DNA of 58,898 nt from an uncultured Alphaproteobacteria bacterium (lineage in GTDB: Bacteria > Pseudomonadota > Alphaproteobacteria > UBA3830). The translations under genes and the position numbers were made by a program. This document shows positions 18,419 to 26,968 of this stretch, one piece after another. The stretch is from positions 1-58,898 of the forward strand of contig CALXQQ010000003.1 of assembly GCA_944390775.1 (NCBI GenBank). Reading direction: 5' to 3'. Below the pieces are notes generated by a model, which saw only the letters and a list, made by a program, of their open reading frames with translations, was not told the DNA's origin and did not search any database. The stretch's first letter is position 1, and the number at the start of each line of letters is the position of its first letter.

Positions 18419-18515
18419 ATTTTCGCTTATTTACAATATAGACTTCCGTTCGCCGTCTTCTGAAAAATCTTGGAATCAGAGGTGTGCATAGTTTTCTTAG
18501 AGATGTGTTGACGAT

Positions 18516-18986
18516 ATGGATCAGAATCGAAAATCAGTAGGGGGAACCCGTAGCGTAACAAGACTATATGCCGTACAGATGCTTTATTGTACCGGAGCAT
18601 CAAACCGTTCTCTGGACCAACTATTATCCAGCGCCATTATCTCTCCGAAGGTATTCATCGATGAAGAAAGCGTTCTTACAAAGGTTGATTGCAGTTTTTT
18701 GAAAAAACTGTTAACTACATATGAAACAAACTCTGCACAGATAGCGCAAACTATAAGCAAATATTTGCCAGAGAGCTGGCAGCTCGATCGTCTTGATCCT
18801 GTCATGTACGCAATATTAGGTTTAGGGACTACCGAAATTCTATATTTCCAAAAAATTGCACACACAATTATATTGAATGAATATATAGAATTAGCCAAAG
18901 CATTTTTTGATAAACCAGAAGCGTCATTTGTAAATGGAATATTAAGCGCAATAAGCACGAATTCTAATCAACAACAAAATAATTAA
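18516..18986 (+). CDS. nusB: Transcription antitermination protein NusB
   Basis: All-helical RNA-binding factor that with NusE (S10) promotes antitermination on rRNA operons. The 156-residue sequence has the family opening RSVTRLYAVQMLYCTG, the central RLDPVMYAILGLGTTEILY, and the ending VILNEYIELAKAF-like helix with FVNGILSAI. In many alphaproteobacteria nusB follows ribH, which is not here; it stands alone after the sodB operon and converges with lptB. Confidence 0.9.
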   Translation: MDQNRKSVGGTRSVTRLYAVQMLYCTGASNRSLDQLLSSAIISPKVFIDEESVLTKVDCSFLKKLLTTYETNSAQIAQTISKYLPESWQLDRLDPVMYAILGLGTTEILYFQKIAHTIILNEYIELAKAFFDKPEASFVNGILSAISTNSNQQQNN

Positions 18987-18999
18987 TGAAGCAAACTTT

Positions 19000-19740
19000 T
19001 TAACTACTAAATGTATTTCCAAGATATGTCTCTCTTGCTAATGGACTGTTGATAATATCTTGAGAAGTCCCCTCGATTAATATTTTCCCCTCAAACAGTA
19101 TATATACATAATCTGCGATTGCTAAAGTATCGCGCACATTATGATCTGTAATAACCACGCCTATAGAGCGATTTTTCAGAGACACAATCATGGATCTCAT
19201 CTCTTCTATAGCGATAGGATCAACACCTGCCAAAGGCTCATCTAGCAAAATAAATTTAGGATTATTCGCCAACGCTCTAGCTATCTCTAATCTGCGACGC
19301 TCTCCTCCAGATAAGCTAACAGCCAAAGTAGAACGCACATCGACCAGGCCTAAATCCTGAAGTAAAGTTTCAAGACGCTCCTTAACCTCTTTTCTTGCTG
19401 TCTTGTTCATCTCAAGCACAGCTAAGATATTTTCTTCTACTGTTAAACCGCGAAAAATTGATGCTTCTTGTGGCAAGTATCCTATACCTAAACGCGCCCG
19501 CTTATACATAGGATAATTTGTGATATCTTTTCCATCAAGATAAACACGACCTGAAGTCGCTTTGCATAAACCACATAAAATAGAAAAACATGTCGTTTTG
19601 CCAGCACCATTTGGACCCAACAATGCGGTAACCTTCCCACGATGAGCTTCAAAATTCACACCTTGCAGTACCACTTTTTTCTGGACTTCTTTCTTCAGCT
19701 CACAACAACAAATACCACTATGCATTAGATCCATTTTCAT
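19000..19740 (-). CDS. lptB: LPS export ABC transporter ATP-binding protein LptB
   Basis: ATPase that drives extraction of LPS from the inner membrane with LptF and LptG. Motifs: GPNGAGKTTCFSILCGL (Walker A), IGYLPQEASIFRGLTVEENI (Q-loop, LptB-specific), LSGGERRRLEIARAL (signature), FILLDEPLAGVDPIA (Walker B), VVITDHNVRDTL (switch His). The N-terminus is uncertain: ATGs at 19740, 19734 and 19725 are all possible, and GAGAG is best spaced for 19734. It overlaps the end of the LptC-LptA fusion gene, so the two are coupled. LptF and LptG are not in the window. Confidence 0.93.
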   Translation of the reverse strand: MKMDLMHSGICCCELKKEVQKKVVLQGVNFEAHRGKVTALLGPNGAGKTTCFSILCGLCKATSGRVYLDGKDITNYPMYKRARLGIGYLPQEASIFRGLTVEENILAVLEMNKTARKEVKERLETLLQDLGLVDVRSTLAVSLSGGERRRLEIARALANNPKFILLDEPLAGVDPIAIEEMRSMIVSLKNRSIGVVITDHNVRDTLAIADYVYILFEGKILIEGTSQDIINSPLARETYLGNTFSS

Positions 19741-20767
19741 CTCTCAATACGCCAGCGGTCCCTTGCATAACGACTTCTCCGCTTGTCATATCCAACACCG
19801 CAGCTTTACCCGCGGCTACCCCTTGCTTCCCGGAAATCACCACATGTCCAAAAACCGACAGCTTGTTGCGAAATAATCTGCCACGATCAGCTTTTATTGT
19901 AGCATTAGCTGTCGTAATACGTAAAGATCCTGATGCATTAGCCGACTCTAATTGGCCTATCTTATCGATAAAGCCATCCAAATGTTCCGTATATATTGTA
20001 ATGTCTTGATTCGGTTTTCTAATTTTTAGAGCAACCTCGCCATCAGCCAACAATTTACGCGTAACAACATCATAAGAAACCTGTTTATGCGCTAATAACT
20101 TGTATGATTTATTTACAAAATCGACCCTTCCATATGCAAATATCGTTTTTATTTCACGTTTTTGATTGCAAAATCTTAATGTAAATCTATCAGATGAAAG
20201 AAGATTATCTTTCATTTTTCCATGAACAGAATTGTGTAACTGCAATTCGCCACCAGCAAAATTAAACGCATAGCCTATCCCGGTTAATTCAAGACCATTG
20301 CTGTGCACAAGACTGACCAACTTTGTTCCCTTTACTATTTTAGAATATAGATCTATAGCAGCTCGAGATGTATTTACGCGGAAATCAGAACCAAATTTGA
20401 ATTGTACGTTTCCCCATACTTCACCCAGATTGGACGATCTCCCCTGAAAAACACCATGATCTGCAGATAAAACACATACATTGCCGGAATTATCGCTAAA
20501 GTGAGTGGTTATTTTTCCTAAGATATACTCTTTTTGATCACCTAAACATACCTGATCAGTTTTAACTGTTATGGGCTCTCCTCTGTTGTCGTATGCTTTT
20601 AGTACAACACCAGAGAAGCCACTATTTTTTTCATCACCAGCTAGTTCAATCTGAGATACAGATAAATTTGAGTAAAATATGCGCATAATCGCATAAAATA
20701 GACACAGTGCTCCAATTGAACCTATGCCTATTGCTAGCAAACGTATCTTAACTAATCGACTAAGCAA
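19718..20767 (-). CDS. LptC-LptA fusion protein
   Basis: Sits exactly where separate lptC and lptA normally lie, between kdsD and lptB, and looks like both in one 349-residue chain. Residues 1-30 give a single membrane anchor (LLAIGIGSIGALCLFYAIM); about 35-190 read as LptC, with the periplasmic beta-jellyroll strands and ADHGVFQGRSS; about 200-345 read as LptA/OstA, with strands such as DFVNKSYKLLAHKQVSYDV and AAGKAAVLDMTSGEVVMQG. LptC and LptA form the periplasmic bridge that carries LPS from LptBFG to LptD. The start is a TTG at 20767, eight bases inside kdsD; no ATG lies before the anchor. The protein has no internal stop, and no separate lptA lies nearby. Confidence 0.75.
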   Translation of the reverse strand: MLSRLVKIRLLAIGIGSIGALCLFYAIMRIFYSNLSVSQIELAGDEKNSGFSGVVLKAYDNRGEPITVKTDQVCLGDQKEYILGKITTHFSDNSGNVCVLSADHGVFQGRSSNLGEVWGNVQFKFGSDFRVNTSRAAIDLYSKIVKGTKLVSLVHSNGLELTGIGYAFNFAGGELQLHNSVHGKMKDNLLSSDRFTLRFCNQKREIKTIFAYGRVDFVNKSYKLLAHKQVSYDVVTRKLLADGEVALKIRKPNQDITIYTEHLDGFIDKIGQLESANASGSLRITTANATIKADRGRLFRNKLSVFGHVVISGKQGVAAGKAAVLDMTSGEVVMQGTAGVLRDENGSNA

Positions 20768-21716
20768 GCCCCATCCTCAAACAATCATGAATATGCAAAA
20801 TACCAATTGGAGAGTCATTTTGAACAACAAACAAACTCGTAATTTTGTTCTGATTCATCAGACGAGTCGCTTCAAGAGCAAACAAAGAAGGCTGCACCAC
20901 CAAAGGTTTGTCGCTCATTACATCCTGAGCTGGCTGGCTTAAAAAGCTTACTCCGTATTTTGCGATACCACGACGAAGATCTCCATCTGTTATTACACCA
21001 ACTAAACAATTTTTTTCATCTACCACTCCCGCACAGCCGAATGACTTCTGTGTCATTTCCGGTAAAACGGTTTCCATAGTCGCACCAATTGACACTAGAG
21101 GCAATGATGTATGCATGAGATCCGATACCATCAACAGTTGCTTGCCTAATGCGCCTCCCGGATGTAATTTTTTAAAATCTTCACGCTGAAATTCCTTATG
21201 CTTCAATAAAGCTAACGCCAATACATCGCCCAAAACCAACATAATTGTGGTGCTTGTAGTTGGAGCAAGATTATACGGACATGCTTCTCCCGCTTTGGGG
21301 ATTAAAATTGTCACAGTCGAAGCCTTCGCCAATAGACTATCATCATTCGCCGTAATTCCTATAATTGGAATGCCAAACCGCTTTGTATATTCTAGTAACG
21401 ATACCAATTCTTGAGTATTTCCCGATAATGATAGAACCACCAACGCATCATCTGAAGAAATCACGCCCATATCTCCATGACTCGCTTCTGCCGGATGAAG
21501 AAAAAAAGAAGGCGTTCCAGTAGAAGACAACGTTGCCGCAATTTTGCGCCCAATGTGCCCAGGCTTCCCCATGCCAGAAATAATTACATGTCCTTTAATT
21601 TTATATAGTATCTCCAGAGCTTTTTGCAGGGAACTGCCTATGCTGTCCCTCAATTGATTCAAACCATCTATTTCTGTTGCGATTACAGATTTGGCATATT
21701 CCAATTCGTCTATCAT
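20760..21716 (-). CDS. kdsD: Arabinose-5-phosphate isomerase KdsD
   Basis: Converts ribulose-5-phosphate to arabinose-5-phosphate, the first step to Kdo for the LPS core. The 318-residue enzyme has an N-terminal SIS domain (ISGMGKPGHIGRKIAATLSS, then PAEASHGDMGVIS with the catalytic His region) and two C-terminal CBS domains, the second ending in SPIGILHIHDCLRMG. It is four bases downstream of glmS and overlaps the lptCA start, so the whole envelope set is probably one transcript. Confidence 0.92.
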   Translation of the reverse strand: MIDELEYAKSVIATEIDGLNQLRDSIGSSLQKALEILYKIKGHVIISGMGKPGHIGRKIAATLSSTGTPSFFLHPAEASHGDMGVISSDDALVVLSLSGNTQELVSLLEYTKRFGIPIIGITANDDSLLAKASTVTILIPKAGEACPYNLAPTTSTTIMLVLGDVLALALLKHKEFQREDFKKLHPGGALGKQLLMVSDLMHTSLPLVSIGATMETVLPEMTQKSFGCAGVVDEKNCLVGVITDGDLRRGIAKYGVSFLSQPAQDVMSDKPLVVQPSLFALEATRLMNQNKITSLFVVQNDSPIGILHIHDCLRMGLA

Positions 21717-21720
21717 CGCT

Positions 21721-23481
21721 CTACTCCACAGTTACAGATTTCGCCAAATTCCTAGGCTTATCGACATCATTTCCTCGCATCAACGCTGTGTAATAAGCTA
21801 GCATTTGCAATGGAACAACATAAAGAAGCGCGGAAAATACTGGATGAACACTGGGCACTATAAGTTTTGTAATTTCACCTGGCAAACGTGTTGCTCCTTC
21901 TGCGTCGGTTAGTATCAACATTCTCTTGCCTCGCGCTAATGCCACCTGTATATTGGACGACATCTTTTCAAACATAGAATCATAGGGACAAAGACATATA
22001 ACTGGAACCGTATCATCTATAAGAGCTATTGGACCATGTTTTATTTCTCCAGCTGCAAATCCTTCTGCATGGATATATGATACTTCTTTTAGCTTTAACG
22101 CGCCTTCCAGTGCAATTGGATAAAGCGAACTTCGTCCTAAAAACAACACACTATTCACATCAACAATAGATGATGCCAGCGACTTTATCTGCGCCTGCAT
22201 AGACAAAACCTCTTCTATAAGCAGAGGCATGTTGCGCAACTCCCTAAGAAGAAACTCGTTATTATGAACAGCCATACTAGCTAATACAGCCAATTGTGCT
22301 GTAAAAGTCTTGGTAGAAGCAACTCCTACTTCTGTCCCTGTATCTGTATATAATATATAATCGGCCATCCGAGACACTGCGCTATTTTTTACATTAGAAA
22401 TTGCCAGCACTCGACAATTATAATTACTGCGAACATAGTCCAACGCTTCCAAAGTATCTATTGTTTCTCCAGATTGCGTGATAACAACAACTAAAGTATT
22501 CGGCTGCACTATGGCCTTTCTATACCTATACTCAGATGCAATTTCAACATCCGTTGGAATATGCAGATACTCTTCAAACCAATAACGAGCGGTCATGCCC
22601 GCATAATATGATGTGCCACATGCCAGAATCAAAATCCTGGAAACATCATCAAAAAGATTATCAGGAATTGAAAGATGCTGCATCGTATGCCGAAGAGTAG
22701 AACCTTGCTCCATAATTTCTTTAAGCATGTAATAATCATAACCACCCTTTCCTGTATGGATTGTACTTTCAGGAATAGGCACCTTATCTTTTTTTATCAA
22801 CTCATAATTTCCATTGAATATCTCAACAGAAGACAGCGATATCTCTGCATATTCATTATCATCTAAGTAAATAACTTCTTGAGATAGTCCGCTAAGTGCT
22901 GTCGTATCAGACGCAACACATATGTCTTCTCCAAATCCCAAAACTAATGGACTACGACGTCGCGCCACAAATAAGGTATGTGGGCTAGATTCAAACAAAA
23001 CGGCAAATGCATAAGTCCCACTCACAGTAGCTAACATATATCGAAAGGCTTCGCGTGGTGACTTGCCTCGATCCAACTGCTGCTGCAATAAATGAGCAAC
23101 AACTTCGGTATCGGTGTCTGTTAAAAATTGATATCCATCTTTTTGCAGCTCAAACTTTAATTCCTTACAATTCTCAATAATACCATTGTGAACAACACAT
23201 ACAGTTTTAGATAAAATCGGATGCGAATTTGCGACTGTCGCTTTGCCATGAGTCGCCCACCGTGTATGCCCAATACCAATGAATCCTTTTATCGGTTGAT
23301 CGTTTAATGCAGATTTTAAATTTTGCAACTTACCAACAGCGCGAACTCGATCAATCACCCCATCCTGATCAATGACAGCAACGCCTGCAGAATCATAACC
23401 TCGATACTCAAGCATCTCCAATCCTGAGACAATTTTCTCCACCACATCGTGTTTGCTAATAATTCCGACAATCCCACACAT
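21721..23481 (-). CDS. glmS: Glutamine-fructose-6-phosphate aminotransferase
   Basis: Makes glucosamine-6-phosphate from fructose-6-phosphate and glutamine, feeding peptidoglycan and lipid A. The nucleophile Cys follows the initiator Met (MCGIVGIIS); the glutaminase part also shows GHTRWATHGKA. Two SIS domains follow (ILACGTSYYAGMTARYWFE and LFLGRSSLYPIALEGALKLKE), ending in LAKSVTVE. 586 residues is slightly short. No GlmS ribozyme-like leader is possible because only three bases separate it from glmU upstream. Confidence 0.96.
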   Translation of the reverse strand: MCGIVGIISKHDVVEKIVSGLEMLEYRGYDSAGVAVIDQDGVIDRVRAVGKLQNLKSALNDQPIKGFIGIGHTRWATHGKATVANSHPILSKTVCVVHNGIIENCKELKFELQKDGYQFLTDTDTEVVAHLLQQQLDRGKSPREAFRYMLATVSGTYAFAVLFESSPHTLFVARRRSPLVLGFGEDICVASDTTALSGLSQEVIYLDDNEYAEISLSSVEIFNGNYELIKKDKVPIPESTIHTGKGGYDYYMLKEIMEQGSTLRHTMQHLSIPDNLFDDVSRILILACGTSYYAGMTARYWFEEYLHIPTDVEIASEYRYRKAIVQPNTLVVVITQSGETIDTLEALDYVRSNYNCRVLAISNVKNSAVSRMADYILYTDTGTEVGVASTKTFTAQLAVLASMAVHNNEFLLRELRNMPLLIEEVLSMQAQIKSLASSIVDVNSVLFLGRSSLYPIALEGALKLKEVSYIHAEGFAAGEIKHGPIALIDDTVPVICLCPYDSMFEKMSSNIQVALARGKRMLILTDAEGATRLPGEITKLIVPSVHPVFSALLYVVPLQMLAYYTALMRGNDVDKPRNLAKSVTVE

Positions 23482-23484
23482 TGC

Positions 23485-24792
23485 TTATTTCACCTTTCTC
23501 GACTTCCATCCTCTAATGTTTTTCTGCCTTTCTCGCGCAATTGCAAGAGATCCCGCTTCAGTATTTTCCGTAATCACACTACCAGCCCCAACTGTTGTTT
23601 CTTCTGCAACAATCACAGGAGCAACTAATGCGCTATTGGATCCAACGAATGCACGATCACCTATAATTGTACGATGTTTGTGTACGCCATCATAATTACA
23701 TGTAATCACTCCCGCACCAATATTAGAATCGCATCCAATTGTTGTATCGCCAATATAACTTAAGTGATTGACTTTAGAACGATTGGAAATTTCACTATTT
23801 TTTACTTCAACGAAATTTCCAACTTTTACTTTCTCCCCTATTCTGCTGCCACTACGTAATCGAGCAAAAGGCCCAACATTCGCATAAGGATATATATGTG
23901 CACCTTCCAACACACAAAATGCTTCTATTTTTGCATGACTAGAGATATGCACTCCCTCTCCAAAAACCACATAAGGACACACTTCTACATCTTCTTCTAT
24001 AACAGTATCATAGCTAAAGAAAACCGTATCTGGAGCAATCAATCTGACACCGTTAGAAAGAGCTCTACTACGCATGCGCTGCTGAAAACTGCTTTCTAAC
24101 CTAGCTAAATCCTCTGCTGTATTGACACCCCATAACTCATCACTATTTGATAAAACATATCGACATGTATATCCCGAATCATGTAACAAACGCACTAACT
24201 CAGTTACATAATATTCTCCAGTTACAACACTTGGAGCAATTTGCGGCAAAAACTTCTTCAACAGGTTCGTACGTACCAACAACCCAGCATTACAAAATGG
24301 CAGCAACACATCATCCGCACAAATATCTTTCGCTTCCTTAATTGCACGAACATAATTGCCATCTTTGCCCTGTACAAGTCGTCCCAAGTGAGGATTATCC
24401 GTTTCCATAGCCAGCACAACCAGGTCAGATTCACCATCTGCTTGAGCATAGACCAATAGCTTCTGCAAGGTTTCCGCCGAAATCAGTGGAATATCTCCAT
24501 ATAAAATGTAGCACCATTCGCTATCTGCTCTTAATAGCGGCAGACCACAAGATGTTGCTGCTGCTGTTCCTTTATTCTTCCCTTGAAATGCTCTGCTTAC
24601 CGGATACTTGAGAACACGATCTGCATCCTGTTCCCGAATGACAGCAACAACATCCTCTACCCCAACAGTATGCAATGTTGATACAATATGATCCAGCAAA
24701 GATAAACCTCCAATCTTATGATATACCTTAGGAATGGATGATTTCATGCGGGTTCCATCGCCCGCAGCCAAAATAATTGCAGAAACACTCAC
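23485..24792 (-). CDS. glmU: Bifunctional UDP-GlcNAc pyrophosphorylase/GlcN-1-P acetyltransferase
   Basis: Makes UDP-GlcNAc, the shared precursor of peptidoglycan and lipid A. The N-terminal uridylyltransferase has AIILAAGDGTRMKSSIPKV and ILYGDIPLISAETL; the C-terminal left-handed beta-helix acetyltransferase has hexapeptide repeats and NFVEVKNSEI, NHLSYIGDTTIG and NYDGVHKHRT. I chose the GTG at 24792, preceded by GGGGA at good spacing, over an upstream GTG at 24825 whose extra residues do not match the family. First gene of the glmU-glmS-kdsD-lptCA-lptB run, divergent from the SPOR gene. Confidence 0.94.
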   Translation of the reverse strand: MSVSAIILAAGDGTRMKSSIPKVYHKIGGLSLLDHIVSTLHTVGVEDVVAVIREQDADRVLKYPVSRAFQGKNKGTAAATSCGLPLLRADSEWCYILYGDIPLISAETLQKLLVYAQADGESDLVVLAMETDNPHLGRLVQGKDGNYVRAIKEAKDICADDVLLPFCNAGLLVRTNLLKKFLPQIAPSVVTGEYYVTELVRLLHDSGYTCRYVLSNSDELWGVNTAEDLARLESSFQQRMRSRALSNGVRLIAPDTVFFSYDTVIEEDVEVCPYVVFGEGVHISSHAKIEAFCVLEGAHIYPYANVGPFARLRSGSRIGEKVKVGNFVEVKNSEISNRSKVNHLSYIGDTTIGCDSNIGAGVITCNYDGVHKHRTIIGDRAFVGSNSALVAPVIVAEETTVGAGSVITENTEAGSLAIARERQKNIRGWKSRKVK

Positions 24793-24891
24793 TTTATATA
24801 GTCCCCGTTTACCAAAAATAAACACTTATCCCATACAGTCGAAGTATAACGGTTTTGGGAGAGATTACCATATCATTATGAGGGTAAAATT

Positions 24892-25863
24892 ATGAATAAG
24901 CTGGTAGCGATATTAGGAATCATCATATTATTCACAGTTGGAGCTTTATTCTTTTTTGCTGGATTCTTCACCGGATCAACCTTTCCCACCAATGGAATAG
25001 TGTCTGACAATGCAGATACGGAAACCAAAAAAATATCCGCAGAAATAAATACCATCGTTAACCCAGATACTCTCTCATTAACTGAAAAAGTTTCAAAGCT
25101 CATAGATTACAAACAAGAACAACGCGAGCAGCAAAATGAAAAAACACCAGACAAAAACACTAACGCATCTGGTAGTGGCAATACCGTATCTATGGATGAT
25201 CTATTGAGAGAAATCATATCACAACATACTGTTGCTGATTCTTGTTCCCCCCAACAAACTAAGCAGGATATATCCACTCCAATTCAGGCTAAAAAACGAT
25301 CAATAGAAGGGAGACAAATCGTATTTATTGGTTACTTTGCAAATCAAGCCGCATTGGAAATCCAAAAACTTCTCACTCAGAAAGGATATAAGGTACATGT
25401 CGAGCATTCCAAATCTGCGCCAAATGAATCATTTGTGTTTTGTGGCCCGTTTTTCCGACTCGCAAATGCAGAAAATTTACTATCATGGCTCAAGAAACAT
25501 GATTTCGCAGAAGCAAGAATCATAAAAATCGCTAAAGATGGATTAGAAGAAACTATCTATAGTTCTGCAACAGATGAACTTCCACAAAATGCTGAAAAAG
25601 ATATACCTGAAGTGCAGGCAGCAATTCAAACACAAAAACAGCAAGAGGAAGAAGCAAAAAAACAGCAAGAACAAAAAGCTCAAGAACAACACGCAAAGCA
25701 GCAACAAGAACTATTAGAACAACATAAAAAAATGCTACAACAACAGCAACAAATGCAGGATCAACAACAACAGATGTTGCAACATCAACAAGCGATACAA
25801 CAGCATCAAGAAACACAAAGGCAGCAAATGATGCAACAGATGTATCCGTATCAACAATTTTGA
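24892..25863 (+). CDS. SPOR-domain membrane protein with Gln-rich tail
   Basis: A 323-residue protein with an N-terminal membrane segment (about residues 4-26), a polar linker, and a SPOR-like domain at about 141-213 (RQIVFIGYFANQAALEIQKL ... FVFCGPFFRLANAENLLSWL). SPOR domains bind glycan strands lacking stem peptides at the division septum, so this is probably a periplasmic septum-associated factor. From about residue 247 to the end the sequence is a highly charged, then Gln/His/Met-rich repeat in which roughly half the residues are Gln, ending in YPYQQF. That tail is not part of any SPOR family I know. GAGGG precedes the ATG. Its last codons overlap the convergent tsaE end by 13 bases. Confidence 0.72.
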   Translation: MNKLVAILGIIILFTVGALFFFAGFFTGSTFPTNGIVSDNADTETKKISAEINTIVNPDTLSLTEKVSKLIDYKQEQREQQNEKTPDKNTNASGSGNTVSMDDLLREIISQHTVADSCSPQQTKQDISTPIQAKKRSIEGRQIVFIGYFANQAALEIQKLLTQKGYKVHVEHSKSAPNESFVFCGPFFRLANAENLLSWLKKHDFAEARIIKIAKDGLEETIYSSATDELPQNAEKDIPEVQAAIQTQKQQEEEAKKQQEQKAQEQHAKQQQELLEQHKKMLQQQQQMQDQQQQMLQHQQAIQQHQETQRQQMMQQMYPYQQF

Positions 25864-26279
25864 TGTTCGCTGATTTGCTCAATCACTAGCGTATTTTCTG
25901 TTCGCGTGAAGTGCAAATAAACACAATTATCGGGTAAGTATTGCTGAATAATTTCCGGCCATTCTATTAACGAAATTGAATCACAAAAAGCCTCTAACAA
26001 ACCCAACTCTCTTATTTCGCAGACATCTTGCAGTCGATAACAGTCTACATGCAAAATCTCTCCCCTGTTCGACGGATAGCTTTGCACAATATTAAATGTA
26101 GGACTGGGAATAATTTCAATATCCGGATTCAGTTCTCGAATAAAAAAACGTGAGAATGTCGTCTTTCCACATCCCAAATCTCCGCATAAAGCAATACAAG
26201 TACCCTCTTTAGCAGATTGGGCAAATCGCTTAGCAACCCTTGCTGTATCATCTAAACTATGACAAATGTACTTGGGCAT
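25851..26279 (-). CDS. tsaE: tRNA threonylcarbamoyladenosine biosynthesis ATPase TsaE
   Basis: P-loop ATPase that works with TsaB and TsaD to place t6A at position 37 of ANN-reading tRNAs. The 142-residue chain has GDLGCGKTTFSRFFIREL (Walker A), SPTFNIVQSYPS (switch) and LHVDCYRL (Walker B), ending with the SLIEWPEIIQQYLP segment typical of the family. The ATG at 26279 shares its A with the recR stop TGA, so it is coupled to recR; an apparent start one codon earlier is TTG. Confidence 0.93.
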   Translation of the reverse strand: MPKYICHSLDDTARVAKRFAQSAKEGTCIALCGDLGCGKTTFSRFFIRELNPDIEIIPSPTFNIVQSYPSNRGEILHVDCYRLQDVCEIRELGLLEAFCDSISLIEWPEIIQQYLPDNCVYLHFTRTENTLVIEQISEHQNC

Positions 26280-26869
26280 CAACTTCTCTCAGAAAAAGCA
26301 GTAAATAACGTACCATCATCCATATAGTCTAACTCTCCTCCAATTGGTATGCCCCTCGCCAACGAACTCAACTTGATTTGAGGATTATTGCGGAAAAAAT
26401 TTCTAATATAATGATCGGTAGTTTGTCCTTCTACTGTCGCACTCAAAGCTATAATAATTTCTTTAATGCTATTCGTCTTGCATCTCTCCTGCAATTTATG
26501 CAGCAACAAAAATTCAGGCCCGCGATTTTCCAGAGAAGAAAGTAATCCTTTAATAACGTGATACTGTCCATTGTAACACGATGTTCGCTCTATTGCCCAT
26601 AAATCCGATACTCTTTCCACAATACATATAACATCCTGTCTTCGCCTTTGATCTGCACAAATGCTGCATATCTTGTCAAACGTATCTACATTTCCGCAAA
26701 TTGGACAGATTTTAACTCCATCATATACCTTCTGCAAAACACTCAAAATTGGCTGAAAAGCACGCTCACGATTTTGTATAAGATACAACACCATACGTCG
26801 TGCCGATCTAGGCCCCAAACCCGGCAAACGCGCCACTTTCTGAATTAGCTGCTCAATACTTGGACTCAT
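26279..26869 (-). CDS. recR: Recombination protein RecR
   Basis: Works with RecF and RecO to load RecA on gapped DNA. The 196-residue sequence opens with the helix-hairpin-helix LPGLGPRSARRMVLYLI, then a four-cysteine zinc finger CPICGNVDTFDKICSICAD and a Toprim domain (ICIVERVSDLWAIERT, then IIIALSATVEGQTTDHYI). Ends in LPLIGGELDYMDDGTL-like segment, here RGIPIGGELDYMDDGTL. RecF and RecO are not in the window; dnaX/ybaB, the usual neighbours, are absent too. Confidence 0.95.
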   Translation of the reverse strand: MSPSIEQLIQKVARLPGLGPRSARRMVLYLIQNRERAFQPILSVLQKVYDGVKICPICGNVDTFDKICSICADQRRRQDVICIVERVSDLWAIERTSCYNGQYHVIKGLLSSLENRGPEFLLLHKLQERCKTNSIKEIIIALSATVEGQTTDHYIRNFFRNNPQIKLSSLARGIPIGGELDYMDDGTLFTAFSERS

Positions 26870-26968
26870 ATCATCTCTCTACTAACTGTTTACTATATAG
26901 CGTTGACACGAAAAAGCAATTTGAAATTACATCATATGCATTCTATGCTAAGTATATGGAGTGTGAAT

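Noticed and set aside
25553-25882. 109-residue Val/Ala-rich minus-strand ORF
   Set aside because: It is the mirror of the Gln-rich tail, where CAA/CAG repeats read as Leu/Val on the other strand.
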